Shown: positions 41,794 to 50,364, counted from the first letter of the stretch. The stretch is 64,000 nt of DNA from Arthrobacter_E sp041360795 (GCF_041360795.1 NZ_JBFUPW010000004.1:186001-250000); one strand, 5' to 3'. Numbers and translations are program-made. Notes: generated by a model from the letters alone, not told the origin.

Positions 41794-42055
41794 CCACCGC
41801 GCAGCAACCCAGACCCGCTACCCGTGGCGGGCAGTCGCCCGAACTGCCCTCGCCGTCGGGCTCCCACTCATCGCAGGTGCACCGCTGATCTACCAGGCAG
41901 CCACCCTCCACGACCCGGCAGCAGCAACAGGCCTCGCCGCCGCCGTCCTCGGAATCGCCGGAGCAATCACCCGCGTCATGGCACTCCCACTCGTCAACGA
42001 GTTCCTCACCAAGATCGGCCTCGGAGCCGAACCCAAGGAGACCCCGCATGACTGA
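41786..42055 (+). CDS. Holin
   Basis: 89 residues with two hydrophobic helices (ALAVGLPLIAGAPLIYQAATL and GLAAAVLGIAGAITRVMAL), a basic N-terminus and an acidic C-terminus, the class II holin layout. Overlaps the endolysin gene by 8 bp. Confidence 0.85.
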   Translation: MADHRAATQTRYPWRAVARTALAVGLPLIAGAPLIYQAATLHDPAAATGLAAAVLGIAGAITRVMALPLVNEFLTKIGLGAEPKETPHD

Positions 42056-43919
42056 CAACGTCTTCTCCGGGATCCTTGTCGCGGACCCCTACACCTTCAG
42101 CAGGGCGGCGAACAGCGCCGTCACCGTGTACGACTCGCTCGACGCGAACAACACGACTCCCCTGGCGCTACAGGACCTGAACGGGCTCGCTCTGCCTAAC
42201 CCGCTGACGTCCTCTCCTGATGCGTTCCTCCCCGATTTCCGGACCACGAGTGCAAACATCAAGCTTGTCTCAGCGAACGGTCTCACGATCAGTGCCTCAT
42301 CGATCCAGGCCATCATTGGTCAGGCAAACGATGCTGCGGATTCTGCCGCTGCTGCTCAGCAGGAAGCTATCGTTTCTGCCGCAACTGATCCGATCTCTGG
42401 GATGATTCGGTTCACGAAACGATCCGGCGATACCCTGGATGCCGGGATCGTGAAGGGCGCAAAGGGAGACCAGGGCGTTCCTGGCCTTCCTGGGGTGAAC
42501 GCCGTTGCCAACGACACGGCCACCGCGGCGCAGGTGCGCAGCGCCGGGACTCAGACGGACGCGGCGCTGCGCGAGCGGTACGTGGGCCGCACCATCCACG
42601 TGGTGGTCATCGCCGGCCAGTCGAACGCGGTCGGCCGCGGCGTCGTCCTGAACGCCGCGCTGACGGACCCGCCGAACTCCAACATCTACCAGTTCGGGTC
42701 CAAGGTCCAGACGCTCCGAGTCGCATCCGAGCCGCTGGATCACCACGATCCATCGACAGGCTTCGGCCCGGGCCTGCAGATCGCACGGAACATGATCGCC
42801 GACATTCCGCAGGATGACTACATTGTCCTTGTCCCGACCGCGCACGGTGGAACCCCGCTCTCGTCCAACGCAGCACTCGCCTGGCGCTGGGGAGTCACAG
42901 GGAACCTAACATCCCTCGCGATTTCGCAGACAGACGCAGCAATCGCGGCAGCACAAAACCAGTGGCCCGGCGCGACCGTTAGAGTTGACGGAATCTTCTG
43001 GGTCCAAGGCGAGCAGGACGGGTTCAACAACGTCACCGCTGACGCCTACCAGACGGACCTCGAAGCCCTCATCAACGGGCTACGCGCCAAGTACGGTTCC
43101 ACTGTCCCGTTCGTCATGGGTCAGATGCTTCGGGCCTACTTCACAACGGGCACGACGGCGCAGATCAACTGGGCACACACAAGGGTCGCAACAAAGCTCC
43201 CAAGGATCGGGTTCGCTCTCAGCCCGACCGAACAGAACGGCGACAACGTCCACTACTCTGCGGCTGGTCAGCGCAAGCTTGGAGCTGCAATGTACGCGGA
43301 GTGGGTCAGAGCGAAAGCCGGTAAGGCCCCAACCGTTGTCGTTGAACCGCCGCCTGGGACGGTCCTTGTGACCGATGACTTCGAACGCGCGGATGGCCCG
43401 GTTGGTTCCACTCCAGCGGGCCAGGCATGGCTTGGCCAGCCTCTCAACGCTGGGGTCCTCATCCAGGCGAAGGTCATATCCGGAAATATCGGACACGACT
43501 CTGCTTCTGGCGCTTGGTCCTACTGGACGGTTGATACAGGCTCGCCAAACTACACGGTGACGACTCGCGTTGGGAACCAGGCCAGTTCCCGAGTGTCGAT
43601 CTTCCTGCTCAAGTACGTGGACCCGTCCAACTGGGTTGCCCTGTATTTGACGCAGGGGGCCACCAACAAGTACCGAATCACTGGGTTGGCCGGCGGGGTG
43701 ACAACGTCCGTTGTGGACTCCACAGTCAACCAGGCCAGCGGCGACCTCCTCAAGGCCAAAGTGTCCGGGGACACCATTACAGTGTGGGCGGGAGCCGCAG
43801 GAGACGTTCTTGTTGGGACCTACACGATGGTTGGTGTTGTTCCCCAGGGAACTCGCGTTGGGTTCGGTTTCCATCCCACCTCAGCCAACACTTGGGCTGA
43901 CATCACCGCCACCGCATGA
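42048..43919 (+). CDS. Tail protein with SGNH-type acetylesterase domain
   Basis: 623 residues. The N-terminal part (about 1-130) is a tail-attachment region ending in a short collagen-like GAKGDQGVPGLPGV. The middle (about 185-420) is a sialate O-acetylesterase-like SGNH hydrolase: block I VIAGQSNAVGRG (nucleophile Ser), WVQGEQDG and the late NVHYSAAGQR with the catalytic His. The C-terminal part (about 440-623) is beta-rich, like LamG/concanavalin domains. It probably recognises and de-acetylates host cell-surface glycans. Confidence 0.88.
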   Translation: MTDNVFSGILVADPYTFSRAANSAVTVYDSLDANNTTPLALQDLNGLALPNPLTSSPDAFLPDFRTTSANIKLVSANGLTISASSIQAIIGQANDAADSAAAAQQEAIVSAATDPISGMIRFTKRSGDTLDAGIVKGAKGDQGVPGLPGVNAVANDTATAAQVRSAGTQTDAALRERYVGRTIHVVVIAGQSNAVGRGVVLNAALTDPPNSNIYQFGSKVQTLRVASEPLDHHDPSTGFGPGLQIARNMIADIPQDDYIVLVPTAHGGTPLSSNAALAWRWGVTGNLTSLAISQTDAAIAAAQNQWPGATVRVDGIFWVQGEQDGFNNVTADAYQTDLEALINGLRAKYGSTVPFVMGQMLRAYFTTGTTAQINWAHTRVATKLPRIGFALSPTEQNGDNVHYSAAGQRKLGAAMYAEWVRAKAGKAPTVVVEPPPGTVLVTDDFERADGPVGSTPAGQAWLGQPLNAGVLIQAKVISGNIGHDSASGAWSYWTVDTGSPNYTVTTRVGNQASSRVSIFLLKYVDPSNWVALYLTQGATNKYRITGLAGGVTTSVVDSTVNQASGDLLKAKVSGDTITVWAGAAGDVLVGTYTMVGVVPQGTRVGFGFHPTSANTWADITATA

Positions 43920-43920
43920 A

Positions 43921-43955
43921 AAAGCGCCCCCACCCGTGAAGGGTGGGGGCGCTTT
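43921..43955. terminator. Bidirectional terminator after the late operon
   Basis: AAAGCGCCCCCACCC and its perfect complement, 5-nt loop, with A/T runs on both sides. It serves the rightward late operon and the leftward cargo block. Confidence 0.92.
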
Positions 43956-43962
43956 TCGTGTT

Positions 43963-44154
43963 TCATCGACGGCCGTCGCGGATCTGGTAGATCCTCGGCG
44001 GGGTGAGTCCGGTCAGCTTCGCAATCTGCGGAGCCGTAGCACCACCGGTCATGGCCTCACGGACAGCTACAGAGAACGCCTCTTCGGCCTTCTGTAGGTC
44101 CGCCCGTGCCGCCTCACGATCCGCGAACGTCGCCGCGACCTTGTCCAGGTTCAT
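43963..44154 (-). CDS. Small helix-turn-helix protein
   Basis: 63 residues: helical N-terminus (DKVAATFADREAARADLQKAEEAFSVAVREAM) and TGGATAPQIAKLTGLTPPRIYQIRDGRR, a resolvase/Xre-like helix-turn-helix. The start at 44154 (ATG) overlaps the previous stop. Possibly a local regulator. Confidence 0.75.
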   Translation of the reverse strand: MNLDKVAATFADREAARADLQKAEEAFSVAVREAMTGGATAPQIAKLTGLTPPRIYQIRDGRR

Positions 44155-44324
44155 CGCGCCGACCTCGCAGCGTTCACGACCGCAACCGCCGATGCAACCA
44201 GCCACACGGCACCGATCACCGCGAACACCACGGGCAGCTTCGCCGCCCCGACACTCGCGCAGATCGCGATCACCACACCAGCAGCGGCCGAAGCCTGCAC
44301 GGCCTTGCTCTTCAGAATGTTCAT
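44151..44324 (-). CDS. 57-aa membrane protein
   Basis: Begins MNILKSKAVQASAAAGVVIA and has two hydrophobic segments (VVIAICASVGAAKL and VVFAVIGAVWLVASAVAVV). It overlaps the next gene by 4 bp. No known family. Confidence 0.6.
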   Translation of the reverse strand: MNILKSKAVQASAAAGVVIAICASVGAAKLPVVFAVIGAVWLVASAVAVVNAARSAR

Positions 44325-44349
44325 CTCATCCCCGTAGAATTGGTGACCC

Positions 44350-44382
44350 GGGAACCGGGCTACTTACCTTAGCCCGGTTCCC
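44350..44382. terminator. 12-bp perfect hairpin
   Basis: GGGAACCGGGCT (44350-44361) with AGCCCGGTTCCC (44371-44382). Lies between two leftward cargo genes; no T-run. Confidence 0.55.
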
Positions 44383-44388
44383 TTCGTT

Positions 44389-44487
44389 CTATCGCTTTCG
44401 GTGCTTCCCGTTTCCCTTGCGGGGCCAGTCGATCAGGAGTCTGATGATCTGGACGATGAGCGCTCCGGCTGCGATTGCTGCGGTCAC
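44389..44487 (-). CDS. 32-aa membrane peptide
   Basis: From a GTG at 44487: VTAAIAAGALIVQIIRLLID then WPRKGNGKHRKR. One helix and a basic tail. An AAAGGAGG ribosome binding site lies 14 bp upstream, a long spacing. Confidence 0.45.
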   Translation of the reverse strand: MTAAIAAGALIVQIIRLLIDWPRKGNGKHRKR

Positions 44488-44527
44488 TATCTCTATCGGT
44501 TCCTCCTTTCTTGTTCCGATGAAATAA

Positions 44528-44544
44528 CTATAGCATCGCTATAG
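44528..44544. promoter_or_regulatory. Inverted repeat CTATAGC-ATC-GCTATAG
   Basis: A perfect 7-bp inverted repeat in AT-rich DNA upstream of the leftward small genes; a candidate operator that overlaps TATAG -10-like elements. Confidence 0.45.
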
Positions 44545-44565
44545 CCACCTGGCAAGTAGCCAAAC

Positions 44566-44604
44566 GAAAACCGCCCCATCCTCAGACAAGGATGGGGCGG
44601 CAAA
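44566..44604 (-). terminator. Terminator of the lipoprotein gene
   Basis: CCGCCCCATCCT/AGGATGGGGCGG stem followed on the minus strand by TTTTCG. Confidence 0.85.
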
Positions 44605-44618
44605 CCAGGCTTCAGACA

Positions 44619-45158
44619 CTACAGGCTAGCCGCAGCATCCTTGTAGGCCTTTACCTGAGAAGGAGTCAGCTTCCCGGACACGCGAACGAGTGATGTTCCA
44701 GTGGTGTAGTCGTACTCAGCAAGCATCCCGATCCCCTTGGTCACATCCTTGATGTACTTTGCACGGGCATCGCGGTCCTCCGCCGTTTCGAAAGTCTCGA
44801 CGACCGCACCCCCATCAACGCCAGTCTCGCCAGCCTTACCACGGCTGTCCGTGATCCAAGCTGCAGACGAATACTGACCAGGGCGTCCAATCATGTTGTT
44901 CACATCATTCTCTTCGGTCAAGGTCGTGACCTTGGTGATCTGAGGAACCTTCATCTTGAGCGCAGTTGCGATCTCGGTTGCCGTCTTCAGGACAGGCTTC
45001 GGGGTAGTCGACAGAGTGGGCGTGGATGCCGACGAGGAAGACGCAGGTCCTGCAGCAACCGGGGCGCTCGTGGAGGCGTTACCACTTCCACCGGATGAGC
45101 AGGAAGCGACAAGTGCGGCAATAGCCAAAGCACCAACAGGCGCAAGGAACTTCTTCAT
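44619..45158 (-). CDS. Prophage-encoded lipoprotein
   Basis: 179 residues. Type II signal peptide with lipobox (LVASC), a Ser/Thr/Ala linker and a folded domain of about 120 residues (ATEIATALKMKVPQITKVTTLTEENDVNNMIGRPGQYSSAAWITDSRG...). It is monocistronic with its own terminator, which suits expression from the lysogen. Lipoproteins in this position often block superinfection, but no specific evidence is present. Confidence 0.85.
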   Translation of the reverse strand: MKKFLAPVGALAIAALVASCSSGGSGNASTSAPVAAGPASSSSASTPTLSTTPKPVLKTATEIATALKMKVPQITKVTTLTEENDVNNMIGRPGQYSSAAWITDSRGKAGETGVDGGAVVETFETAEDRDARAKYIKDVTKGIGMLAEYDYTTGTSLVRVSGKLTPSQVKAYKDAAASL

Positions 45159-45241
45159 GGAACCCCAATTCGGATGTGAGTGATGATGGAATCATAGCCA
45201 CTGCTTGGTGCGCTAACTGCACCACAGGGTGAAGGGCAAGC

Positions 45242-45694
45242 TTAGGCAACCTCCGCCATAGGTGCCAGGCTGCTCACATGCTGTTCCTGAAGAGAAAAGG
45301 CAGGCCTGTCAGGCACACCAGGAGTCTTTGCCCCACCGCCAAACCCATTCACAGCCCCACCGACCACACCGGCAAGGACAACAACCACGGAGATGACGAT
45401 CGCAACGATCTTGTGGCGCGCATAACCTTCTAGCTTCATGCCCTGCTTGTCGGTTTGCTCGTTCGCCAGGACAAGGAAAAGGTCAATCAGGGTCCATACC
45501 CCGAACCCGCCCAGGGTTACGAGCTTGATGAAGCCAGTTCCTATCTTGCCGAGATAGAACCTGTCAGCTCCGAAGCTGCCCAGCATCAGGGACAGCACCC
45601 ACGTAATCAGGAAGGACTTTCGCCCGACCGCGTTGGCCTGGTTTGCCGCCGCACCGTGAGCACGCGGCGGCTGGGTATGTGGTTGTTGCATCAT
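45242..45694 (-). CDS. TM2-domain membrane protein
   Basis: 150 residues. KSFLITWVLSLMLGSFGADRFYLGKIGTGFIKLVTLGGFGVWTLIDLFLVL is a full TM2 domain with two helices and the internal GADRFYLG. A third helix (VAIVISVVVVLAGVVGGAV) follows. The Gln/Pro-rich N-terminus is cytoplasmic. Part of the leftward lysogen-expressed block; function unknown. Confidence 0.9.
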   Translation of the reverse strand: MMQQPHTQPPRAHGAAANQANAVGRKSFLITWVLSLMLGSFGADRFYLGKIGTGFIKLVTLGGFGVWTLIDLFLVLANEQTDKQGMKLEGYARHKIVAIVISVVVVLAGVVGGAVNGFGGGAKTPGVPDRPAFSLQEQHVSSLAPMAEVA

Positions 45695-45820
45695 GGTCCT
45701 TCAGATTGCGAGTGATGTCAGCTGGTGTTCCCATACCAGCCGTCATAGAGCCCTACCTTACGGCCCCGGAGGCTCTATTGACGACAGGCCGTGGTGGGGG
45801 TGTCGACACAATTCCGCGCA

Positions 45821-46954
45821 CTAACTTTCGAGGGCCTGCTGTGCGATCTCCGCTGCCCGGAAGTGCGCGTCTGGGATGAGGTGGCTGTACCGGTCGATGG
45901 TGGTTTGGATGGACTCGTGACCCAGGCGGCGCGACAGTTCGTAAATGTTCATCCCGCCCGCCAGCATCAATGACGCGTGCGTGTGCCGCATGTCGTGGAT
46001 GCGTGGCCGTTCAGCCTTCGGATAGTGGAGCGAGTCGAGCGCCTCATCCCAGAACTGCCAGAACGTCGAGTGCCGGATCGGCCCATCGTAAGACGTCCTG
46101 AACACGTGCGCCCCTGGAGGTGTCGATTCGATGAGAGCCCGAACGTCTTTGACGAATGATGGCGGCAGACTCACAGATCGGCGCGACTTCCTGGTCTTTG
46201 GCGGGCCGAGATAGAACCGGTCGTTCGCGTCACGCTTCCAAGCCCGCTCGATCCTGACCGTTGGGGTCGGGGCATCGAGGTCAAAGTCGTCCGGGAACAG
46301 CGCCGTCACCTCACCGAACCGCGCCCCAGTAGCGCGAAGGCACGCAACGAACACCCGATAGCGTTCACGATGCGCCATGACAACGGACAGAGACTCGGCC
46401 GCCGTCATCACCCGCATCTTCTCAGCCGTCGACTGATCCTTCGGCAGCTTAATCCCCTTGCACGGATTGTCTGCGCGGAGTCTTAGCCGAACGGCTGTCT
46501 CCATCGACGCTGACAGAAGGCCGTGGTGGTTCGCGATGGTCTTGGCTGACAGGGGCTTCCCTTTGTAGGTCGCTGACTGCATGAACTTGACCCAAAGGAC
46601 GACGTCCTCGTGGTCGGCGGATGCCACGGGGATCTTGCCTATCCGGCCGCCGAAGTACCTGTCGATGGCGCGTCCATACCTCTTGAGTTGGTCGGGGCCG
46701 GCACTGGTCAGCAGCTCCACATGGCGGCGTAGGTTCTCCTGCACTGTGGGTCCTGCCGTGCTGGTCTTGGCGAGCATTGATTTGGCGGCCTGGAAGGACT
46801 GGCCGTTCGCGTCGAGGAGGCGGACGTTCAGTTCCGCTCGGGCCTTGTCGTCCTTGATGCTGAGCGTCGATTCGGTCCGCTCTCCGGGCTCCCGCCAGGT
46901 GACAACGTAGGTGATGCCGCCGTCCTTGCGTCGGCGTTCTCTGATCCATGCCAT
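45821..46954 (-). CDS. int: Tyrosine-recombinase integrase
   Basis: 377 residues. N-terminal arm-binding domain (AWIRERRRKDGGITYVVTWRE), core-binding SAM-like region, and catalytic domain with ATGARFGE (Arg I), HDMRHTHAS (His-x-x-Arg), GHESIQTTIDRY (His/Trp position and the Tyr nucleophile). It sits next to attR, as is usual. It ends about 120 bp before the 29-bp core on the other side of a terminator and arm-type repeats. Confidence 0.95.
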   Translation of the reverse strand: MAWIRERRRKDGGITYVVTWREPGERTESTLSIKDDKARAELNVRLLDANGQSFQAAKSMLAKTSTAGPTVQENLRRHVELLTSAGPDQLKRYGRAIDRYFGGRIGKIPVASADHEDVVLWVKFMQSATYKGKPLSAKTIANHHGLLSASMETAVRLRLRADNPCKGIKLPKDQSTAEKMRVMTAAESLSVVMAHRERYRVFVACLRATGARFGEVTALFPDDFDLDAPTPTVRIERAWKRDANDRFYLGPPKTRKSRRSVSLPPSFVKDVRALIESTPPGAHVFRTSYDGPIRHSTFWQFWDEALDSLHYPKAERPRIHDMRHTHASLMLAGGMNIYELSRRLGHESIQTTIDRYSHLIPDAHFRAAEIAQQALES

Positions 46955-46958
46955 CGTC

Positions 46959-46989
46959 TTAGTCCTTAGTTGGTGGTTAGTTAGTCATT
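46959..46989. repeat. TTAGT direct repeats next to int (arm-type sites?)
   Basis: TTAGT starts at 46959, 46966, 46977 and 46981. AGTCCTTAGTTGGT and AGTCATT within this stretch recur near attL (10065-10077, one base shorter; 10043-10049). Candidate integrase/Xis arm binding sites. Confidence 0.4.
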
Positions 46990-47035
46990 GTTTCACGACG
47001 CGTCAGCCACAACAAGGAAAAAGTCAGCACAACAG

Positions 47036-47074
47036 AAAAACGGCCCCGGAAACCTTGAGTTTCCGGGGCCGTCT
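47036..47074 (-). terminator. Prophage-carried terminator for tRNA-Ser
   Basis: ACGGCCCCGGAAAC and its complement around 47040-47072, ending at the attR border. It follows the 3' end of the leftward tRNA-Ser and replaces the original one at 9948-9982. Confidence 0.8.
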
Positions 47075-47103
47075 TGGCGGAGAATGGGGGATTTGAACCC
47101 CCG
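47075..47103. other. attR within tRNA-Ser
   Basis: 29-bp core identical to 9984-10012; forms the 3' end of the intact tRNA-Ser gene. Confidence 0.93.
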
Positions 47104-47162
47104 AGGGCGTTAACCCAACACGCGTTCCAGGCGTGCGCCATAGGCCGCTAGGCGAATTCTCC
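47075..47162 (-). tRNA. tRNA-Ser (GGA)
   Basis: 88 nt with encoded CCA. Acceptor GGAGAAT/ATTCTCC, anticodon stem CACGC/GCGTG with loop CTGGAAC (anticodon GGA), long variable arm and T-arm GGGGG/CCCCC with loop TTCAAAT. It remains intact after prophage insertion. Confidence 0.96.
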
Positions 47163-47282
47163 ATTGCCCTAAGGGCAGGTATCAGCTTAGCGGACCTCTG
47201 GCGGGAGCGCCAAATCAAGGGCCGCCCGCCGCCTCGCGCCAGCTCGATTTCCCCGTCCGGCTCCCTGCCGCTAAGCTGGTGT

Positions 47283-47373
47283 GCGACTCCTCGCGTGGCG
47301 TCATCCTGCCGAACTCCCCCAGGACCGGAAGGTAGCAAGGGTAAGTGGGCTCTGGCGGGTGCGCGAGGAGTCT
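47283..47373 (+). ncRNA. ffs: Signal recognition particle RNA (small bacterial type)
   Basis: The conserved apical stem is visible: AGGACCGGAAGGTAGCAAGGGTAAG. The closing stem is GCGACTCCTCGCG with CGCGAGGAGTC. It lies between tRNA-Ser and dnaX, the usual actinobacterial place. Confidence 0.9.
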
Positions 47374-47451
47374 TCTACGTTAACGGCCCGGCCCGTCCGG
47401 AGCTGCGGAACGACGGCTTCTCCTGTCAGCCTCGATTGATAGGGTTTCCCT

Positions 47452-50364
47452 GTGACCCAAGCCAGCGCTCTCTACCGCAGATACCGCCCCGACACCTTCG
47501 CGGACGTGATCGGTCAGGAGCATGTCACGGTCCCCCTGATGACGGCTCTGAAGAAGAACCGTGTCAATCACGCCTACCTGTTCTCCGGCCCCCGCGGCTG
47601 CGGCAAGACCACCTCGGCCCGCATCCTGGCGCGTTGCCTGAACTGCGAGCAGGGCCCCACCGACACCCCGTGCGGCGTCTGCCCCAGCTGTGTGGAACTC
47701 GCCCGTGGCGGAGCCGGTTCGCTGGACGTCATCGAGATCGACGCGGCCAGCCACGGTGGCGTCGACGACGCACGTGATCTGCGCGAACGCGCCACCTTCG
47801 CCCCGGCCCGCGACCGCTACAAGATCTTCATCATCGATGAGGCCCACATGGTCACGTCGGCAGGCTTCAACGCCCTGCTGAAGATCGTGGAGGAGCCGCC
47901 GGAGCACATCAAGTTCATCTTCGCCACCACGGAGCCGGACAAGGTGATCGGCACCATCCGCTCGCGGACCCACCACTATCCCTTCCGCCTGGTCCCTCCG
48001 GAGCCGCTGCTGGCGTACCTGGAGCAGCTCTGCGAGCAGGAGAACGTCCCGGTGGCCCCGGGCGTGCTCTCGCTCGTGATCCGCGCGGGCGGCGGGTCCG
48101 TGCGTGACTCTCTTTCCGTGCTGGACCAGCTCATGGCCGGTGCCGGCCCGCAGGGTCTCGACTACGAGCTGGCCGTCTCCCTCCTGGGCTACACCCACGC
48201 CTCGCTCCTGGATGACGTGGTGGACGCTGTCGCCGCCCATGACTCCGCCACGGTGTTCCGCGCCGTGGACCGGGTTCTCCAGACCGGCCACGATCCGCGC
48301 CGTTTCGTCGAGGATCTCCTGGAGCGGTTCCGGGATCTGATCATCGTGCAGGCCATGCCGGACAGCGCCGCCACCATCCTGCGCGGGATGCCCCAGGACC
48401 AGATCGCCCGGATGCGCCAGCAAGCCCTCACGCTCGGTCCCGCCGAGCTGTCGCGGTCGGCGGACGTCACGAACGCCGCGCTCTCCGAGATGACCGGCGC
48501 CACCTCGCCGCGCCTGCACCTCGAACTGCTCTGCGCCCGCCTGATGCTCCCGGCGTCGGACAGCACCGAGCGCGGCGCTGCCGCCCGACTGGATGCCCTG
48601 GAACGCCGCCTCGCCCTGGGCGGGGCTCCGGCCCAAGCGCAAGCCCCCGCCCAGGCACCGACTCCGGCCGCGCAGCCTGCCGCGCCCGCCCCGGTGAATG
48701 TGCCTGCGGCTGCCCGGAACGACGACGCCGGGGCCTCCTCCCCGCGGACCGTCACCGCCCCTGCCACCGCCCCTGTGGTCGAGCCGGCGCGTGGCGCGGA
48801 GACCACGAATGCCCCGGACCTCCCGGTGCGGGAGGCGTCCACACCGCCGGCCCGCGAACGGCCCGCCGAGGCCGTGCCCGAGCCCGCCCCGGCTGCGCCA
48901 CCCATCACGGAACCGGCGCCCCGCCCGCGCGAGGCGGCCGCGCCGTCGTCGGCCGGGATGCCTGCCGCGTCCGCTCAGACACCTCCCCCGGCCACTCAGC
49001 AGCAGCCCGCGGCCCAGAGTGCGGGCGACGTCGAGGCACTGCGCCGGGCGTGGCCGCAGATCCTGGACCGGCTGGGCAAGATCAAGCGCAGCACCTGGGC
49101 GCTCGTGGCCCCCAACGCCACCGTGGCGCGCCTGGACGGGGACGCCGTGATCCTGTCGTTCTCCACGAACGGGCTCGCCGGGGCCTTCGGCCGCGGCGAC
49201 CACAAGACGCACCTTCAGACAGCGGTGAAGGACGTCCTGGGCCTCGACTGCCGTGTCGAAGCAGTCGCCGGAGACGCGGCGGCGCCCCCGCCGTCGTTCC
49301 AGACGGCCCCGCCGAGTGCCCCGGAAGAACCGGCGGCGCCATCACCCGCAGCCGCCCCCGCCTCCGCGGAGGAACCTCCGGGCTGGGGCGACAGCCCAAA
49401 AGCACCGGCTAGCCAGGAGAGCATCCCCCCGGCTAGCGGCCCCGGCAGGACAGCGCCTCAGCGGGAGGTTCCCTCGGGGGATTTCCACCCGCTGGATCAG
49501 CCTCGCGACGAGGACGAGCCGCCGCTGGATGATGAACCGCCGTACGACGACGGCCCCTCCGATCGGGGGTGGCCATCGGCTCCCGGCGCACCGTCGGTTC
49601 CGGCAGCGTCGGCACGCCAGGCGGCGCGCTCCACGACCCGGCCCACGGCCTCGTCCGCGCCTGCGGCGGTCGAACCCGAGCCGGTGGAACCCGCGACAGA
49701 CCCGGCAGGATCGGCCGGCTCATCCGCCGCACTCCAGGACGACCCCTGGTCTCGGGCCCGTGAGGTCTCCCCCGGCCGCTGGACAGTCGGGACCGAGAGC
49801 AATGTGAGCACCGGGAACGGCGGTTCCGCCGCATCCACGGCCATCCCCGGGCAAGGCTTCCAGGACCCCGAGTTCGAGGACGAGGATCTTGCCGACGAGG
49901 ACCTGTCCGGATCCGGCCCGATGCCGGCAGCCGCTGCGGCTCCTGCCGGTGACCCCTGGGGACTGCCCGCCGAACCGGCGAACACCCCTGAGAGGACGGA
50001 CGCTCCAAGGCCAGCCGTCGCACCGGCGCCGCGGCCTATGCCGGGGTCCATGGAAGTACCCGCGCCCGGAGCCTCCGGCCCCGGACCTGACCACGATTCG
50101 CGCGACGGCAGCCAGAGTCTCTACCAGCGGCTCTCCAACAGCCCCCAGGCGCAGCGGGCCCGTGAGGAAGCCCGCCGGGCCGCCCCCACGCAGGTCCAGA
50201 ACGCGGACGGCAGCGTGGCGGGCTACGCCGTGGACGAGATCAGCGCCGATGATGAGACCATCGAAGAATCAAGCACGTTCGGTCGGGCGGCCGTGGAACG
50301 TCTGCTGGACGGGACCCTCATCGAGGAGACCACCCTGGACGGCACCCCCATCATCCGCCGCTGA
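47452..50364 (+). CDS. dnaX: DNA polymerase III gamma/tau subunit
   Basis: 970 residues (GTG start). Clamp-loader ATPase: Walker A GPRGCGKTT (about residues 45-53), zinc module CLNCEQGPTDTPCGVCPSC, Walker B IIDEAHMVT and sensor 1 TTEPDKV. After about residue 380 comes a long Pro/Ala/Glu-rich region, with the tau-type domain at about 525-610 (LRRAWPQILDRLGKIKRSTWALV). No ribosome binding site before the GTG; a TAGGGT element ends 5 bp upstream, so a leaderless mRNA is possible. Confidence 0.96.
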   Translation: MTQASALYRRYRPDTFADVIGQEHVTVPLMTALKKNRVNHAYLFSGPRGCGKTTSARILARCLNCEQGPTDTPCGVCPSCVELARGGAGSLDVIEIDAASHGGVDDARDLRERATFAPARDRYKIFIIDEAHMVTSAGFNALLKIVEEPPEHIKFIFATTEPDKVIGTIRSRTHHYPFRLVPPEPLLAYLEQLCEQENVPVAPGVLSLVIRAGGGSVRDSLSVLDQLMAGAGPQGLDYELAVSLLGYTHASLLDDVVDAVAAHDSATVFRAVDRVLQTGHDPRRFVEDLLERFRDLIIVQAMPDSAATILRGMPQDQIARMRQQALTLGPAELSRSADVTNAALSEMTGATSPRLHLELLCARLMLPASDSTERGAAARLDALERRLALGGAPAQAQAPAQAPTPAAQPAAPAPVNVPAAARNDDAGASSPRTVTAPATAPVVEPARGAETTNAPDLPVREASTPPARERPAEAVPEPAPAAPPITEPAPRPREAAAPSSAGMPAASAQTPPPATQQQPAAQSAGDVEALRRAWPQILDRLGKIKRSTWALVAPNATVARLDGDAVILSFSTNGLAGAFGRGDHKTHLQTAVKDVLGLDCRVEAVAGDAAAPPPSFQTAPPSAPEEPAAPSPAAAPASAEEPPGWGDSPKAPASQESIPPASGPGRTAPQREVPSGDFHPLDQPRDEDEPPLDDEPPYDDGPSDRGWPSAPGAPSVPAASARQAARSTTRPTASSAPAAVEPEPVEPATDPAGSAGSSAALQDDPWSRAREVSPGRWTVGTESNVSTGNGGSAASTAIPGQGFQDPEFEDEDLADEDLSGSGPMPAAAAAPAGDPWGLPAEPANTPERTDAPRPAVAPAPRPMPGSMEVPAPGASGPGPDHDSRDGSQSLYQRLSNSPQAQRAREEARRAAPTQVQNADGSVAGYAVDEISADDETIEESSTFGRAAVERLLDGTLIEETTLDGTPIIRR

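Larger units (their letters stand above)
9984..47103. mobile_element. Integrated siphovirus-type prophage (about 37 kb)
   Basis: Bounded by the 29-bp att repeat in tRNA-Ser(GGA). It contains, in order, an immunity region, early/recombination genes, methyltransferases, replication genes, HNH, terminase, head and tail modules, lysis genes, a leftward cargo block and a tyrosine integrase beside attR. All expected modules of a temperate tailed phage appear present. The only apparent break is the cytosine methyltransferase frame change at about 19.65 kb. Many genes overlap by 1-8 bp in a phage-typical way. Confidence 0.96.

Noticed and set aside
47380..49212. 610-codon leftward open frame opposite dnaX
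   Set aside because: Antisense to the clamp-loader domain of dnaX; Gly/Arg-rich shadow composition.
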